From Sulfitobacter sp. DFL-14 (GTDB taxonomy: Bacteria > Pseudomonadota > Alphaproteobacteria > Rhodobacterales > Rhodobacteraceae): a DNA stretch of 64,000 bases. Both the position numbers and the translations under genes were made by a program. A model generated the notes under the pieces. It was not told the DNA's origin, searched no databases, and worked only from the letters and a program-made list of their open reading frames with translations. Positions 8,624 through 17,182 of the stretch are shown here, in pieces (the stretch's first letter is position 1; each line of letters opens with the position of its first letter). Where the stretch lies: contig NZ_QBFD01000015.1 in NCBI RefSeq assembly GCF_003335585.1, positions 909,083 through 973,082 on the forward strand, in the 5' to 3' direction.

Positions 8624-10464
8624 GATATCTCCGTCTGGGTCTGTGAAAGCCGCGTGCGGGTGCGCACGAACGAATTAATGCCAGTATGGCGCGTGAACAG
8701 CTGCGCCAGCAACGCTGACAGCAACAGGCGGCTGCCCCCTGAAAGGACGGTGTCATCGATGTCCAGCGTGATCTCCGTGCCGTGCCCAAAGCAAACCGGG
8801 CCGGGCCGGGCGATACGTTCGATCAAACGTGTTGAAGAGACCCGTGTCACCGACTGCCCGTGTCGCGCAAGGTTCGGATCGCCACGCCTGGCGTATAGCT
8901 GGATCAGCGCACGCAAGGGTTCGGCGTCCTTTTCGTCGGCGGCCAGCGAGATGTGGTTCAACGACAGCTGCGATATCCAGCGCCACGTCAGATCGTCGAG
9001 CTGAGATTCGCCTGCGGCACCGGAAGGCAGCGTGGCGCGCAGACTGGGCCGCGGTCTGCGCATCGGGCGCAGCAGGTCGATCTCGGTCACCGGGTCGCCT
9101 GTTTCAAGAGTCAGTCGTGGCGTGTCGTCCAGGATCGGCAGGTCGCGGTTGGTGCAGAGGGCCCGGATATCCAGCCGCCGGATCGGTTTCGCATCGCGGC
9201 GGTTCGCCGGGCGCGCGACGGAAACATAAAAATCGTCACCGCCATAGCTCGACCGGGTCTGACCCCGGCGCACCTCGTCGGTATTGGGCCTGCGCGGTCG
9301 GCGTTCAAAGGCATAGACATGACCGCTGTCTGACTGTTGCTCGACAGAAAACAGCGGTGTGACCCGCGCGCCCGGCCCCTGCGCATCGGCGTCCTCGACG
9401 CGCAGCAGCCGGTAAATTTCGAAATCCCAGGGTCGGGTACGATCGGCATGTACCAGATGGCCGGGCCGATGCGGCGACAGGTCGACAAGATTGCATTCGT
9501 GTTCGAACAGATTGACGATGGGTGCTGCAAACAGCCGAAAATCACTGGCCTTCACCCCGGAGAGCGAGGCATCGCTGGACCGTAGCAGCACGATGACCTC
9601 AAGCTGGTCTTTCTCGCAACGCCTGATCGTGTCGCCCAGTCCGGCAAGCCGGGTTGCAAAGAACCGTTCCGGCATCAGGAAATATTCGCGCAGCAGGCGG
9701 TAGCCCTCGAATGAACTGCGTACTCGGGGCAAGAGTGCGTCGTCATCCCCCACCCCGATCATGGCAGGCACCGGGCCGACATCGAACGGCGCTTTCTTGT
9801 CGGCCGGGCGCGACAATATCGGCCCGCCGAACCCGAACAGGGCATCGAAAATCGCACCGCCTCTTGCGCCTGCACCAAAATAGAGGTCGAGGTTCTTCAG
9901 CGACAGTTCCGACAGACTGCCCGCGCCGCGCCGCTTGATGATGATGCGCAGTCCCGCTTCGTGTTCGCGCAACTGCGTCTCGGGCACACCAGCCTGTGCC
10001 AGCGCACCTCGATCCTGAAGGTATTCCGCACTTGCCAGCATGATCGGCCACAGATGCACGGTCTGGGACGTGGTATAGGTCGCACGTGTCTGCAACCCTT
10101 CGCGCAGCGACGCGACAAGCCTTGTACCGCGGCGCACCTGATGCCCATCCAGCATCCTGTCGACCTGCGGCCCGGGGGTCAGCGTGGCCATCGTCATTGC
10201 CGGGGCCGGACCGGCCAGATCGGGATAAAGCGCATCCAGCAGGTTGCGCACATAGCGAGAGCTTTCCACGTCGATCTTGAGCCGGGTGCGGGCCGCCAGA
10301 AACGCCACACCTTCCAGCAAGCGTTCGACGTAGGGGTCAGGACAGGGCACCGAGGTGATCGACAGGTTGCCGGCCACATTGGGATGCAGTGCCGCAAATT
10401 CGCCGGCCAGCGACCGGATATGGGTCAACTCATCCTCGTAATATTGTAGAAACGCCTGATCCAT
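8587..10464 (-). CDS. tssF: TssF baseplate protein
   Basis: TssF is the largest wedge subunit of the T6SS baseplate. The 625-aa product starts with the family signature FLQYYEDELTHIRSLAGEFA and contains the conserved segment VERLLEGVAFLAARTRLKID (about residues 49-68), which is diagnostic. The preferred start is the ATG at 10464, giving a TGATG overlap with the tssE stop; a TTG one codon upstream is possible. The family is normally about 580-630 aa. It precedes tssG with a 37-base overlap, so the two are translationally coupled. Confidence 0.94.
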   Translation of the reverse strand: MDQAFLQYYEDELTHIRSLAGEFAALHPNVAGNLSITSVPCPDPYVERLLEGVAFLAARTRLKIDVESSRYVRNLLDALYPDLAGPAPAMTMATLTPGPQVDRMLDGHQVRRGTRLVASLREGLQTRATYTTSQTVHLWPIMLASAEYLQDRGALAQAGVPETQLREHEAGLRIIIKRRGAGSLSELSLKNLDLYFGAGARGGAIFDALFGFGGPILSRPADKKAPFDVGPVPAMIGVGDDDALLPRVRSSFEGYRLLREYFLMPERFFATRLAGLGDTIRRCEKDQLEVIVLLRSSDASLSGVKASDFRLFAAPIVNLFEHECNLVDLSPHRPGHLVHADRTRPWDFEIYRLLRVEDADAQGPGARVTPLFSVEQQSDSGHVYAFERRPRRPNTDEVRRGQTRSSYGGDDFYVSVARPANRRDAKPIRRLDIRALCTNRDLPILDDTPRLTLETGDPVTEIDLLRPMRRPRPSLRATLPSGAAGESQLDDLTWRWISQLSLNHISLAADEKDAEPLRALIQLYARRGDPNLARHGQSVTRVSSTRLIERIARPGPVCFGHGTEITLDIDDTVLSGGSRLLLSALLAQLFTRHTGINSFVRTRTRLSQTQTEISWPMTPGTRAQI

Positions 10465-11189
10465 CAACGGTCCTCCAGCGCGGTGACGGCCTGTCCGTTG
10501 TCCAGGTCGATGGAAGTGGACAGGCGCAATCGTTCGGGCACCGGTGACATCAACAGCATACCGTCGATTTCGATGCGCATGCCGGTCTTGTCGCCCACGC
10601 GAACACGCACGCGCAGCCCGTCCTTGCGCAGGCGCGGTTCAAAGACTGCCAGCACCTCGCGGATGGTCCGGGCCAGCGCGTCAGTGTCGAAATCCGACCC
10701 GATGCGTCCCGAAAACGAGGGCACGCCATAGTTGACCACGCTGGCGCGCACCTCTGGAAAATCGGCCAGAACGCTGGCCGGATTGGGATGGTCCAGTGCT
10801 TCACGTTCGGTCAGCAAGAATTCCGCCTCCAGCCGTTCGATGTTGAACAGCATTTCGATGTCACGCCGAACAGCTTCGCGCAGGACCTCCGGCGTCACCA
10901 CGATACCGCCATCAGCAAGCCTGCGCCGTTGCGCATCCCGCGTGATAAGACGATGCGCCAATGCGCGACTGTCGTCATCCAGATCGGGATGCGCCGCGAT
11001 GGCACGGGGCCCCCCTGCGATCAACGCATCCACGTCTGTCGCGCTCAGCCCCGCGCGGCGCACCAATTCAGCGTTCAGTCCTTTAGTTTCCGCCTGAAGA
11101 CCCGGCAGGTCGTCAACCAGCCGATCCCAGAGCGAAGGCTGAACCGCTTCCTGCAACGCTGCACGGGGCGGGTCACGATCAACAGACAT
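10464..11189 (-). CDS. tssE: TssE (gp25-like) baseplate protein with long N-terminal extension
   Basis: TssE is the gp25-like subunit that initiates sheath polymerisation on the baseplate. The gp25 fold is in the C-terminal part (about residues 105-235), with the TssE pattern SVVNYGVPSFSG followed by an IREVLAVFEPRL helix and a RVRV strand. At 241 aa it is longer than the usual 140-180 aa; the first 100 residues are a helical, charged extension without a recognised domain. The extension is not an upstream start error in an obvious way, because the first downstream ATG candidates have weaker context. Positioned between hcp and tssF. Confidence 0.88.
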   Translation of the reverse strand: MSVDRDPPRAALQEAVQPSLWDRLVDDLPGLQAETKGLNAELVRRAGLSATDVDALIAGGPRAIAAHPDLDDDSRALAHRLITRDAQRRRLADGGIVVTPEVLREAVRRDIEMLFNIERLEAEFLLTEREALDHPNPASVLADFPEVRASVVNYGVPSFSGRIGSDFDTDALARTIREVLAVFEPRLRKDGLRVRVRVGDKTGMRIEIDGMLLMSPVPERLRLSTSIDLDNGQAVTALEDR

Positions 11190-11210
11190 GCGCGATCCCA
11201 GGTCTCAGCG

Positions 11211-11696
11211 TCAGGCTCCTGCCGCCAGGTCGTATTCGATCTCGTGTTCGTCACCAGCTGAGTGATCATCAGCCTGTACGGTGTACTTGATCTTGACCTC
11301 CTCGAACGCCAGACCGACAGATTCCTCCATCACCTGGCCATCATTCGCACCGACGCCCAGAACCTCGTATTTCGAGATGATGGTGTTCGTGAGGGTGATT
11401 TCCAGATAATCAAGATGCGCCTCACCGCTGTCCTTGCGGACATAGATCACGATCTCGTCGAACGATTTGGCCTGCATGGCGGCAAGCGCCAGATAGGGAG
11501 ACGACGCGTCATAATACTTGCGGGCGTATATCGATCCGATCTGCGCACGGCTGCGTGACCGTCCCTTGCCGACCTGCGCCGATGCGGCTTGTTCAATGGA
11601 CCACATCAGATCGTGGATGTCGATCTCGTCCTCGTGATCGGCGCGCTGGGATTCACCGGCAATATCCGGTATCTTCATATATCCTGTCAAAGGCAT
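11211..11696 (-). CDS. hcp: Hcp (TssD) T6SS tube protein
   Basis: Hcp forms the hexameric rings of the secreted inner tube. The 161-aa product begins MPLTGYMKIPDI, and has the Hcp-type beta-barrel pattern with ESQRADHEDEIDI and, later, YLEITLTNTIISKYEV. A GGAG ribosome site lies upstream of the ATG. It is encoded inside the structural operon between tssC (29-base gap) and tssE, so tube and sheath are made together. No C-terminal effector extension is present, so cargo would bind the lumen or the VgrG/PAAR tip. Confidence 0.94.
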   Translation of the reverse strand: MPLTGYMKIPDIAGESQRADHEDEIDIHDLMWSIEQAASAQVGKGRSRSRAQIGSIYARKYYDASSPYLALAAMQAKSFDEIVIYVRKDSGEAHLDYLEITLTNTIISKYEVLGVGANDGQVMEESVGLAFEEVKIKYTVQADDHSAGDEHEIEYDLAAGA

Positions 11697-11725
11697 GTTG
11701 GTTCTCCACTTGGTTCAAGTTGGTC

Positions 11726-13234
11726 TTACGTCTTGACGGAAGGAAGCTCTGAAACCAGCCGCAAACTCGCGTTGATCCCTTCCAACTGGTAATGCGGGCG
11801 CAAGTAGAAACGAGCGTTGTAATAGCCCGGACGCCCTTCAACACTGTCCACCTGCACTTCGGCGGCGGCCAGTGGTCGTTTCGCCTTGGCCTTGTCGTCT
11901 GCCATGGCCGGGTTCGCCAGCACGTAGCGGTTGATCCACTCGCTCAACCAGACCTGCATGTCAGCGCGTTCCTTGAAGGTCCCCACCTTGTCGCGGGCAA
12001 TTGCCTTGAGATAGTGGGCAAAGCGACTGACCGGAAAGAGATAGGGCAGGTTGGCGGACAGCCGTTCGTTTGCCTGGGCGTCGGGGTCCACCAGGCGGCC
12101 GGCACGGGTTTCGTCGTCCTGCAAGGAATGCGCCCCGATAAAGGCGGCCACATCCGTGTTCTTGCGGTGCAGGATCGGCATCAGCCCCAGCTTGGCCAGT
12201 TCGGCCTCCCGGCGGTCATCGATGGCTATTTCGGTCGGGCATTTCATCGCCACGGAGCCATCGTCGGTCGGGAAGGTATGAACCGGCAGGTTCATTACCG
12301 TACCACCGGATTCCACGCCCCTGATCTGGGTGCCCCAGCCTGAAATCTTGTGGCTGCGGTTGATGTTGACGCCCATCGCAAAAGCCGCGTTCATCCAGAC
12401 GTAATTGTCGTGGTTCCCCGCGATGTCCTCCTCGAAATCAAAACCCTTGACCGGGATGGTATCCGCGCCATAGGGCAATCGGCCCAGAACGCGTGGCATC
12501 GCCAGTCCGATGTACCGGGCATCTTCGGATTCGCGCAGCGACTGCCAGCTTGCATATTCGGGGCTGGACACGATCTGTTCCAGCGCCTGGGGATTGGGCA
12601 GTTCCTGCCAGCTTTCCATGCGGAACAACTGCGGTGCCGCCGCTGCGATGAACGGTGCATGTGCCGCCGCGGCAATGCCCGAGATATTGCGCAGCAGGCT
12701 GACGTCCTTGGGGTGCTGGCTGAATTCATAGGCCCCGATGATTGCACCAAAGGGTTCGCCGCCGAACATCGAGTACTCGTCCGAATAGATCTTCTTGAAG
12801 ATCGGCGACTGATCCCACATCTGCCCTTCGAAGTCCTGCAGATGGTCGGCCAGATCGTCCTTGCGGACGTTCAGCACACGCACTTTCAGCTTCTGGTCCG
12901 TTTCGGTGTTGTTCAGCAGATAATGCAACCCCCGCCAGGTGCCTTCCATCTTGGTGACTTCAGGCGCGTGCAGGATCTCGTTCATCTGGGTGGTCAGGAT
13001 CGAATCTATGCCTGCGATCAGAGATTTGATCGACTTGACCGCATTGCCGGAAATCGCCGTTGTGCCGGACCGTTCCCTGGCAGCCAGCGCGAGGTTCTGG
13101 ACCAGCGCCTGCAATTTCTCGCCATCGCTGTCTTTGACCCGGAAATCCTTTTCCAGCAGTTCGCTGAATTCTCCCAGATCAAGCGCTTCGGCTTCGGCGG
13201 CAGCGCCACCTTGCTTGAGCTTGTCGTCGGCCAT
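11726..13234 (-). CDS. tssC: TssC (VipB) contractile sheath large subunit
   Basis: TssC is the large subunit of the contractile sheath, pairing with TssB. The product is 502 aa, matching the EvpB/VipB family length of about 490-500. Typical features are the segment MEGTWRGLHYLL (about residues 95-106), the YSMFGGEPFGAIIGAYEF stretch (about 154-171) and the C-terminal YNARFYLRPHYQLEGI. It follows tssB after 2 bases. ClpV (20648-23401) is expected to disassemble the contracted sheath through an N-terminal element in this protein. The gene is intact. Confidence 0.96.
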   Translation of the reverse strand: MADDKLKQGGAAAEAEALDLGEFSELLEKDFRVKDSDGEKLQALVQNLALAARERSGTTAISGNAVKSIKSLIAGIDSILTTQMNEILHAPEVTKMEGTWRGLHYLLNNTETDQKLKVRVLNVRKDDLADHLQDFEGQMWDQSPIFKKIYSDEYSMFGGEPFGAIIGAYEFSQHPKDVSLLRNISGIAAAAHAPFIAAAAPQLFRMESWQELPNPQALEQIVSSPEYASWQSLRESEDARYIGLAMPRVLGRLPYGADTIPVKGFDFEEDIAGNHDNYVWMNAAFAMGVNINRSHKISGWGTQIRGVESGGTVMNLPVHTFPTDDGSVAMKCPTEIAIDDRREAELAKLGLMPILHRKNTDVAAFIGAHSLQDDETRAGRLVDPDAQANERLSANLPYLFPVSRFAHYLKAIARDKVGTFKERADMQVWLSEWINRYVLANPAMADDKAKAKRPLAAAEVQVDSVEGRPGYYNARFYLRPHYQLEGINASLRLVSELPSVKT

Positions 13235-13236
13235 GC

Positions 13237-13782
13237 TTATGCCCCTTCCTTGTCATCTGATTTGGAGGATTCCATCGCCGCCTCCGCAGCCTGTTGCAGC
13301 AGCGGTTCGTTGCTCAGCAACTGCGCGATGCGCTTTTCGGCGTCGACCTTGCCGTCCATATAGCCCAGCAATTCTTCCAGCTGCCGCCGCATCTTGAGCA
13401 GTTCGGCCAGCGCCGGCACCTGTTCGGCGACCTTGTCGGGCGCGAAATCACCCATGTTCTTGAACTCAAGATCGACGAACATCTCTTCGTCTTTCTCTTC
13501 CCCTTCCGCGACCGGAAGCGTGTTGGGCACCCGCGCCTTGACCCGCGGGCTCAGCGCTTCCATGAACTTGTTGAAACGGCCCGCATCGGTTTCGACGAAA
13601 CTGCGTTCGTCCAAAGGCTTTTTCGCCTCGCGGGTTTCGGAATCACCGGCCAGATCGGCCATCACACCCATCACAAAGGGAAGTTCGATGGTCGTGGGGC
13701 TGCCGTAATGTTCGACGTCATAGGCGATCTGGACTCGCGGCGCCCGGTTTCGCTCGATCACTTTCTGCTTACTGTCGGCCAT
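13237..13782 (-). CDS. tssB: TssB (VipA) contractile sheath small subunit
   Basis: TssB is the small sheath subunit. The product is 181 aa (family about 165-180) and starts with the expected run KQKVIERNRAPRVQIAYDVE, followed by ELPFVMGVMADLAG, both characteristic of the VipA family. Its last part is acidic and helical, as is typical. The gene sits between tssA and tssC. Spacing to tssC is 2 bases, in keeping with strict co-assembly of the two proteins in the cytoplasm. Confidence 0.95.
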   Translation of the reverse strand: MADSKQKVIERNRAPRVQIAYDVEHYGSPTTIELPFVMGVMADLAGDSETREAKKPLDERSFVETDAGRFNKFMEALSPRVKARVPNTLPVAEGEEKDEEMFVDLEFKNMGDFAPDKVAEQVPALAELLKMRRQLEELLGYMDGKVDAEKRIAQLLSNEPLLQQAAEAAMESSKSDDKEGA

Positions 13783-13806
13783 ATCGAGATTACCTTTCTG
13801 TTGCTG

Positions 13807-14949
13807 CTATTTCTTGCGTTCGTCTTCCACACCCGCAATGCTGCGAAATTCCTTGAGCCCGGAGGGCGCGATTTCCTCCATGAGCTGTAGAAAATCCATC
13901 GCCACCATCCGGCGCATCCGGCGTGCGAGGTGCGGTATCGGGCTGGACGGCTCGGTGCGTTCGTAAAAGGCCACGATCCGATCCAGGGCCCGTTCAACAT
14001 CTGTCCTTGAATTTATGTCTCCTGATCCACCACCCGCGCCAGTCATGAATTCCTTACCTGTCTGAGCGTCAGATGCGCCCGTTGAAATGACATCGGCTGG
14101 CGCGTCCTCGACGGTCTCGGCATCCTTGCCTGTATCGGTGCGCGCTTGCTCCAGCGTTTCGCGCGCCTTCGCCAGCAGCTCGGTCAATTCCGGCAGCGCC
14201 AGCCCCGGCGCGCCACCGAGACCAGCCTTTTCAGCCAGCTTTGCGATCAGCGCCGCCAGCCCCTTCTGGCAATCATGCAGCGCCGTGATCAGTTCCTCTG
14301 CGCGTTCGGGTTCTTCTGCCGCCAGTTGACGCCCGGCCGCCCTGACCCGGTTCACCCGCTGGCCATGTCGGGCAACCAAGGCATCCTTTTCCGCCTGCCC
14401 CAATCCCGACGCCGCCCTGTTCAACACTTCGAAATCGGACAGGGCTGCCTTGGCCAGATCGTCGCTCAGGATCGGCCCGATGCCGCGCGGGTTCAACACG
14501 ACTGAGAACTTGATATCGCCCAGCAGTCCGTTGTCGTCGTTATCAAGCTGGCGCAGCGCATTGGTGCGCGGCAGGGCCGCGGCCGCCGGATCTTCGCGAT
14601 CCCGCAGCTCCGGGTGCAGGCTGTCCCAGTATTGGTCCAGCGTATCGGTCAGCAGCGCAATGCCCTCCCTCAGCCCGGCGAAACCCTGTTCGGCATAAAG
14701 CGCCCGCACCACAACACATAGCAGGCGCAGGTCGCGGCCCTTGGCCGCCAGCGCCAGCGCACCGTCGAAAACCGCGTCCCAATCCACATCCGGAGCAGCT
14801 TCGTTGATCGAACCGTCGCTGTTCAGACGGTTTTCGCGCGCGGCAGGCTCGATCAATCGCTCCAATGAATGGAATCCGGCTTCGTTTCTAAGCTCGATGC
14901 CGGAAGGAGTATCCTCCCCAAGCGGTTCGAGGAGGCGTGTAATATCCAT
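13807..14949 (-). CDS. tssA: TssA-type protein (ImpA N-terminal domain)
   Basis: TssA coordinates priming and extension of the tube and sheath. The 380-aa product opens with the ImpA N-terminal signature: PLGEDTPSGIELR at about residues 8-20, followed by VDWDAVFDGALALAAKGRDLRL. The remaining 200 residues are helical with an acidic, low-complexity linker near 270-310 and a C-terminal helix pair ending in MDFLQLMEEIAPSGL. It is the first gene of the twelve-gene minus-strand operon, so the promoter should lie in the 234-base divergent gap upstream. Family variants (TssA short or long) cannot be separated further by eye. Confidence 0.88.
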   Translation of the reverse strand: MDITRLLEPLGEDTPSGIELRNEAGFHSLERLIEPAARENRLNSDGSINEAAPDVDWDAVFDGALALAAKGRDLRLLCVVVRALYAEQGFAGLREGIALLTDTLDQYWDSLHPELRDREDPAAAALPRTNALRQLDNDDNGLLGDIKFSVVLNPRGIGPILSDDLAKAALSDFEVLNRAASGLGQAEKDALVARHGQRVNRVRAAGRQLAAEEPERAEELITALHDCQKGLAALIAKLAEKAGLGGAPGLALPELTELLAKARETLEQARTDTGKDAETVEDAPADVISTGASDAQTGKEFMTGAGGGSGDINSRTDVERALDRIVAFYERTEPSSPIPHLARRMRRMVAMDFLQLMEEIAPSGLKEFRSIAGVEDERKK

Positions 14950-15183
14950 GCCTCGGACCTCAAAAAAATTAATAAACTCACAAGAGTGTTACAGATTACT
15001 TCGATTCTTGCAACGATTGCAGTGCCGGTCACATCACAACCGGCAGCGGGGTGGTCGCAGCCTTGTTTCCATCGACAAATCGGCCGTTGGCGTGTTACGA
15101 TCATCGCGTGCTTTGGCATTTGTCGCCGCTGGCCAATTCTGCCTTCTGTCGCGGATCGACGTCACTCAACACCGGAGAACCCC
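14950..15183. promoter_or_regulatory. Divergent promoter region of the T6SS operon
   Basis: This gap separates tssA (minus) from the DUF6484-type gene (plus), so it must hold the promoters for both. It is more AT-rich near tssA. A perfect 7-base inverted repeat TGCCGGT/ACCGGCA with a 9-base spacer lies at 15023-15045 and may be an operator or a hairpin. No convincing -24/-12 or -35/-10 pair could be assigned by eye. Confidence 0.5.
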
Positions 15184-15612
15184 ATGGAACTCAAGGAACA
15201 AGTCGACGGTGTCGTGATCGGCCTGTTGCTGGGCTTTGAGGATGGAAGGCCGCTGGTCGTCTACGCCGGCAATCCGGCGGACCATGCCACCCCGGCACGC
15301 AGTCTGACACAGTTGGGTGCAGATGACGCCGGATCGGAAGTAGCGCTGTTGTTCGAGGACGGCGCGCGCGACCGCCCGCTGATTGTCGGGCGCATCGTCG
15401 AACCTGTCCGCGCCCCCGAAGACAGCACGCCAAGGGTGATCCATGATGGACAAACCGTCCGCATCCAGGCTCAGGAACGGATCGAGCTGCGGGTCGGCAA
15501 GGCCGCGATTATCATGGAAAAGGACGGCCACATCACCATTCGTGGCACCCATCTGGTCAGCCATGCCTCGGCCAGCAACAGGATCCGTGGCGGGTCCGTC
15601 AACCTGAACTGA
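15184..15612 (+). CDS. DUF6484-type T6SS-associated protein
   Basis: The 142-aa product has the DUF6484 pattern: a DGVVIGLLLGFEDGRPLV strand pair at about residues 8-25 and EVALLFEDGARDRPLIVGRI at about 50-70, followed by a region resembling a gp5/VgrG-like beta strand repeat (QERIELRVGKAAIIMEKDGH). Genes of this family are found next to T6SS structural or effector genes; the biochemical role is unknown. It diverges from tssA and overlaps the next gene by one base (TGATG). An adaptor role for an effector or spike is inference from location only. Confidence 0.72.
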   Translation: MELKEQVDGVVIGLLLGFEDGRPLVVYAGNPADHATPARSLTQLGADDAGSEVALLFEDGARDRPLIVGRIVEPVRAPEDSTPRVIHDGQTVRIQAQERIELRVGKAAIIMEKDGHITIRGTHLVSHASASNRIRGGSVNLN

Positions 15613-15959
15613 TGTCGGTCCCCGTCCTCAAGGACATTCTGCGCCAGCACGCCGAAGAGGCGGCGCATCTGTGGTGTGTCTATGACTGGCACCTGCTGCA
15701 CCCGGACGATAACGCCGACATGGATGAGGAACGGCTGGCGCGGCTGGTGGACCGCCTGGACGCGCATCTGGACGGGTTGCGCGTAGCGGGCAAGCACGGC
15801 CAACGCATCGCGCAGGACCGCTATGACGAATTTCCCGAAGCGGGCGAATTGTTCGTCCTGCGCATGCTGCAACCGGCAGCGGCAAAGATAACCGTTGAAA
15901 CGCTGGATCTGGATGCGGTGCGGAGTTATCTGGCGTCAAAGCTGCCGTCAGCCAGCTAA
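15612..15959 (+). CDS. Short TIGR02270-like T6SS-associated protein, probably lacking the repeat domain
   Basis: The 115-aa product resembles only the N-terminus of the TIGR02270 family, whose members begin with an ILEQHAEEAAFLW-like helix and then a RLDAHLDGLRVAG segment; here ILRQHAEEAAHLW is at about residues 9-21 and VDRLDAHLDGLRVAG at about 45-59. As I recall the family, full members are several hundred residues with HEAT-like repeats, whereas this frame stops just after the first domain. Either it is a minimal member or a truncated remnant. It overlaps the stop of the upstream DUF6484-type gene and is followed by the non-coding repeat at 16014. Confidence 0.6.
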   Translation: MSVPVLKDILRQHAEEAAHLWCVYDWHLLHPDDNADMDEERLARLVDRLDAHLDGLRVAGKHGQRIAQDRYDEFPEAGELFVLRMLQPAAAKITVETLDLDAVRSYLASKLPSAS

Positions 15960-16004
15960 AGCGCCATATAAAAAAACCTGTCAAACTGAGCATACAAGAT
16001 TAAT

Positions 16005-16020
16005 GGGTCCAGAGCCTAAT
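16005..16020 (+). repeat. 16-base sequence shared with 57949-57964 (inverted)
   Basis: GGGTCCAGAGCCTAAT occurs here and its exact reverse complement occurs at 57949-57964. Both copies lie in non-coding DNA beside other repeat elements. This copy directly abuts the larger repeat that starts near 16014. A 16-base exact match between two intergenic sites is unlikely by chance in 64 kb. Confidence 0.65.
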
Positions 16021-16203
16021 CACCCGGAAACGAAGTTCGCGACATTACGACAGAGGTTCGCGCCCGGCCCCGAGGGTGGGCGCGGTGAGGCTTGGCGAAC
16101 GATCCGGGCAGGGCGATAGGTCTGAACATAATAAAACGTCGGAGTAATTCGCGCCCGCCCTGGGGGGCGGGGTCGGGCGCGAACCGGATCGCAAGCGATC
16201 CGG
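16014..16203 (+). repeat. Dispersed non-coding repeat, copy A
   Basis: This stretch lies between convergent genes and is related to the reverse complement of 25683-25904. The right end (16163-16203) matches 25683-25723 at 40 of 41 positions, and several inner blocks also correspond (the GACAGAGGTTCGC and GTCGGAGTAATTCGC regions, and CACCCGGA at the left end). It ends in a perfect palindrome of arms CCGGATCGC and GCGATCCGG (16184-16203). Its GC-rich, hairpin-forming character and intergenic site suggest a REP/BIME-like or repeat family of this genome rather than a gene. Confidence 0.8.
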
Positions 16204-16258
16204 AGGCAAATGGCCAATGTAACCTATTTTGGGCTCAGGGGACTAAGCCTAAGCATCA

Positions 16259-17161
16259 TCAGGCAACCGCGATCTGGTTGATCCTTGTCCAGGCTTCTCC
16301 ATCGAAGCGCAGCACATCCTTCTCGCCAAGGCTCCAAAGCACGTTCTCTCCTTTGCCGAGGTTGTAAAACGTCTTCGCCAGCATCATCGCTTCGGGCACT
16401 GGCACGAATCCGTCTTCGGGTGTCCAGGTCAGCAAAGCGCGGGTCATGGCGCAATAGATTTCACCCTGGAAATCCTGAAGCCCCCAGATATCCCTGATCG
16501 GGCTTGGAGGCGTAAAGAGGACAAATTCGTCGCGACGGCCTTTTGCCATGATACCGCTGATACCGCCCAGGTATACAAAACCGTCATCGGCGCAGAGGAC
16601 GCTGATGAAAGCAAGGTTGGTCGCGCATTGGACCGGTGTCCAGACGGTCCCGTCATACCACCAGATCACGCCATCACGGCCTGCCGCGTAAATCTCGGTC
16701 CCGGAATATCCGGCTATCGCTTCGAGATGGTTCTTGGGAAATTCGTCGCGCATGTCGTCGCCCGGTCCGAATTCAACCCAATTGTCCGAACCCTGACGCC
16801 GGTAAACACGCAAGTTGGCCCCGCAGGCCACGATATCCGGTCCCGCCGCCGCAACGCCCCGCACGGGTCTTTCATCCGGATCAATGGTTTCAAGCGTTGT
16901 GGCACCATCTTCGAAAATCACTGCTTCGGCATACTGGCCAACTGCGATGCGGGTTTTTCCAGCGTTGGCATAGGTCAGAGCAGAGACCTCAAAATCAAAG
17001 TAACCCAATTCTGTCGCCTGCGTTGGGGTCAATTCATAGATCACGGCATGCGGGTTCTCGAAATCAAGTGCAAATTCATCGACGACAAGTCCGAAGAAGG
17101 CCTCATCGTCGTTGCGCACGGCGGCCCGCGTCAAAGACGTTGATTCAAGGATTGGCCTCAT
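16259..17161 (-). CDS. Beta-propeller-like protein, candidate partner/immunity of the adjacent effector
   Basis: The 300-aa product has no signal peptide or membrane segment. It consists of repeated short strand patterns of a beta-propeller type (for example GTEIYAAGRDGVIWWYDGTVW near residues 153-173, then DDGFVYLGGISGIMAKG and GKGENVLWSLGEKDVLRFDG), with recurring Gly-Trp-Asp turns. The ATG at 17161 has a GGGAG site. It is the last gene of the minus block that begins with clpV and directly follows the DUF4150/GHH effector candidate with a 21-base gap. That position is where an immunity gene usually sits, but no known immunity family was recognised. It could also be a structural accessory. 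Confidence 0.6.
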   Translation of the reverse strand: MRPILESTSLTRAAVRNDDEAFFGLVVDEFALDFENPHAVIYELTPTQATELGYFDFEVSALTYANAGKTRIAVGQYAEAVIFEDGATTLETIDPDERPVRGVAAAGPDIVACGANLRVYRRQGSDNWVEFGPGDDMRDEFPKNHLEAIAGYSGTEIYAAGRDGVIWWYDGTVWTPVQCATNLAFISVLCADDGFVYLGGISGIMAKGRRDEFVLFTPPSPIRDIWGLQDFQGEIYCAMTRALLTWTPEDGFVPVPEAMMLAKTFYNLGKGENVLWSLGEKDVLRFDGEAWTRINQIAVA

Positions 17162-17182
17162 TTGTCATCTCCCAAAAAGCAA

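Noticed and set aside
16014..16203. CRISPR or tandem array
   Set aside because: The repeat occurs once here and once inverted at 25683-25904, with no regularly spaced direct repeats.
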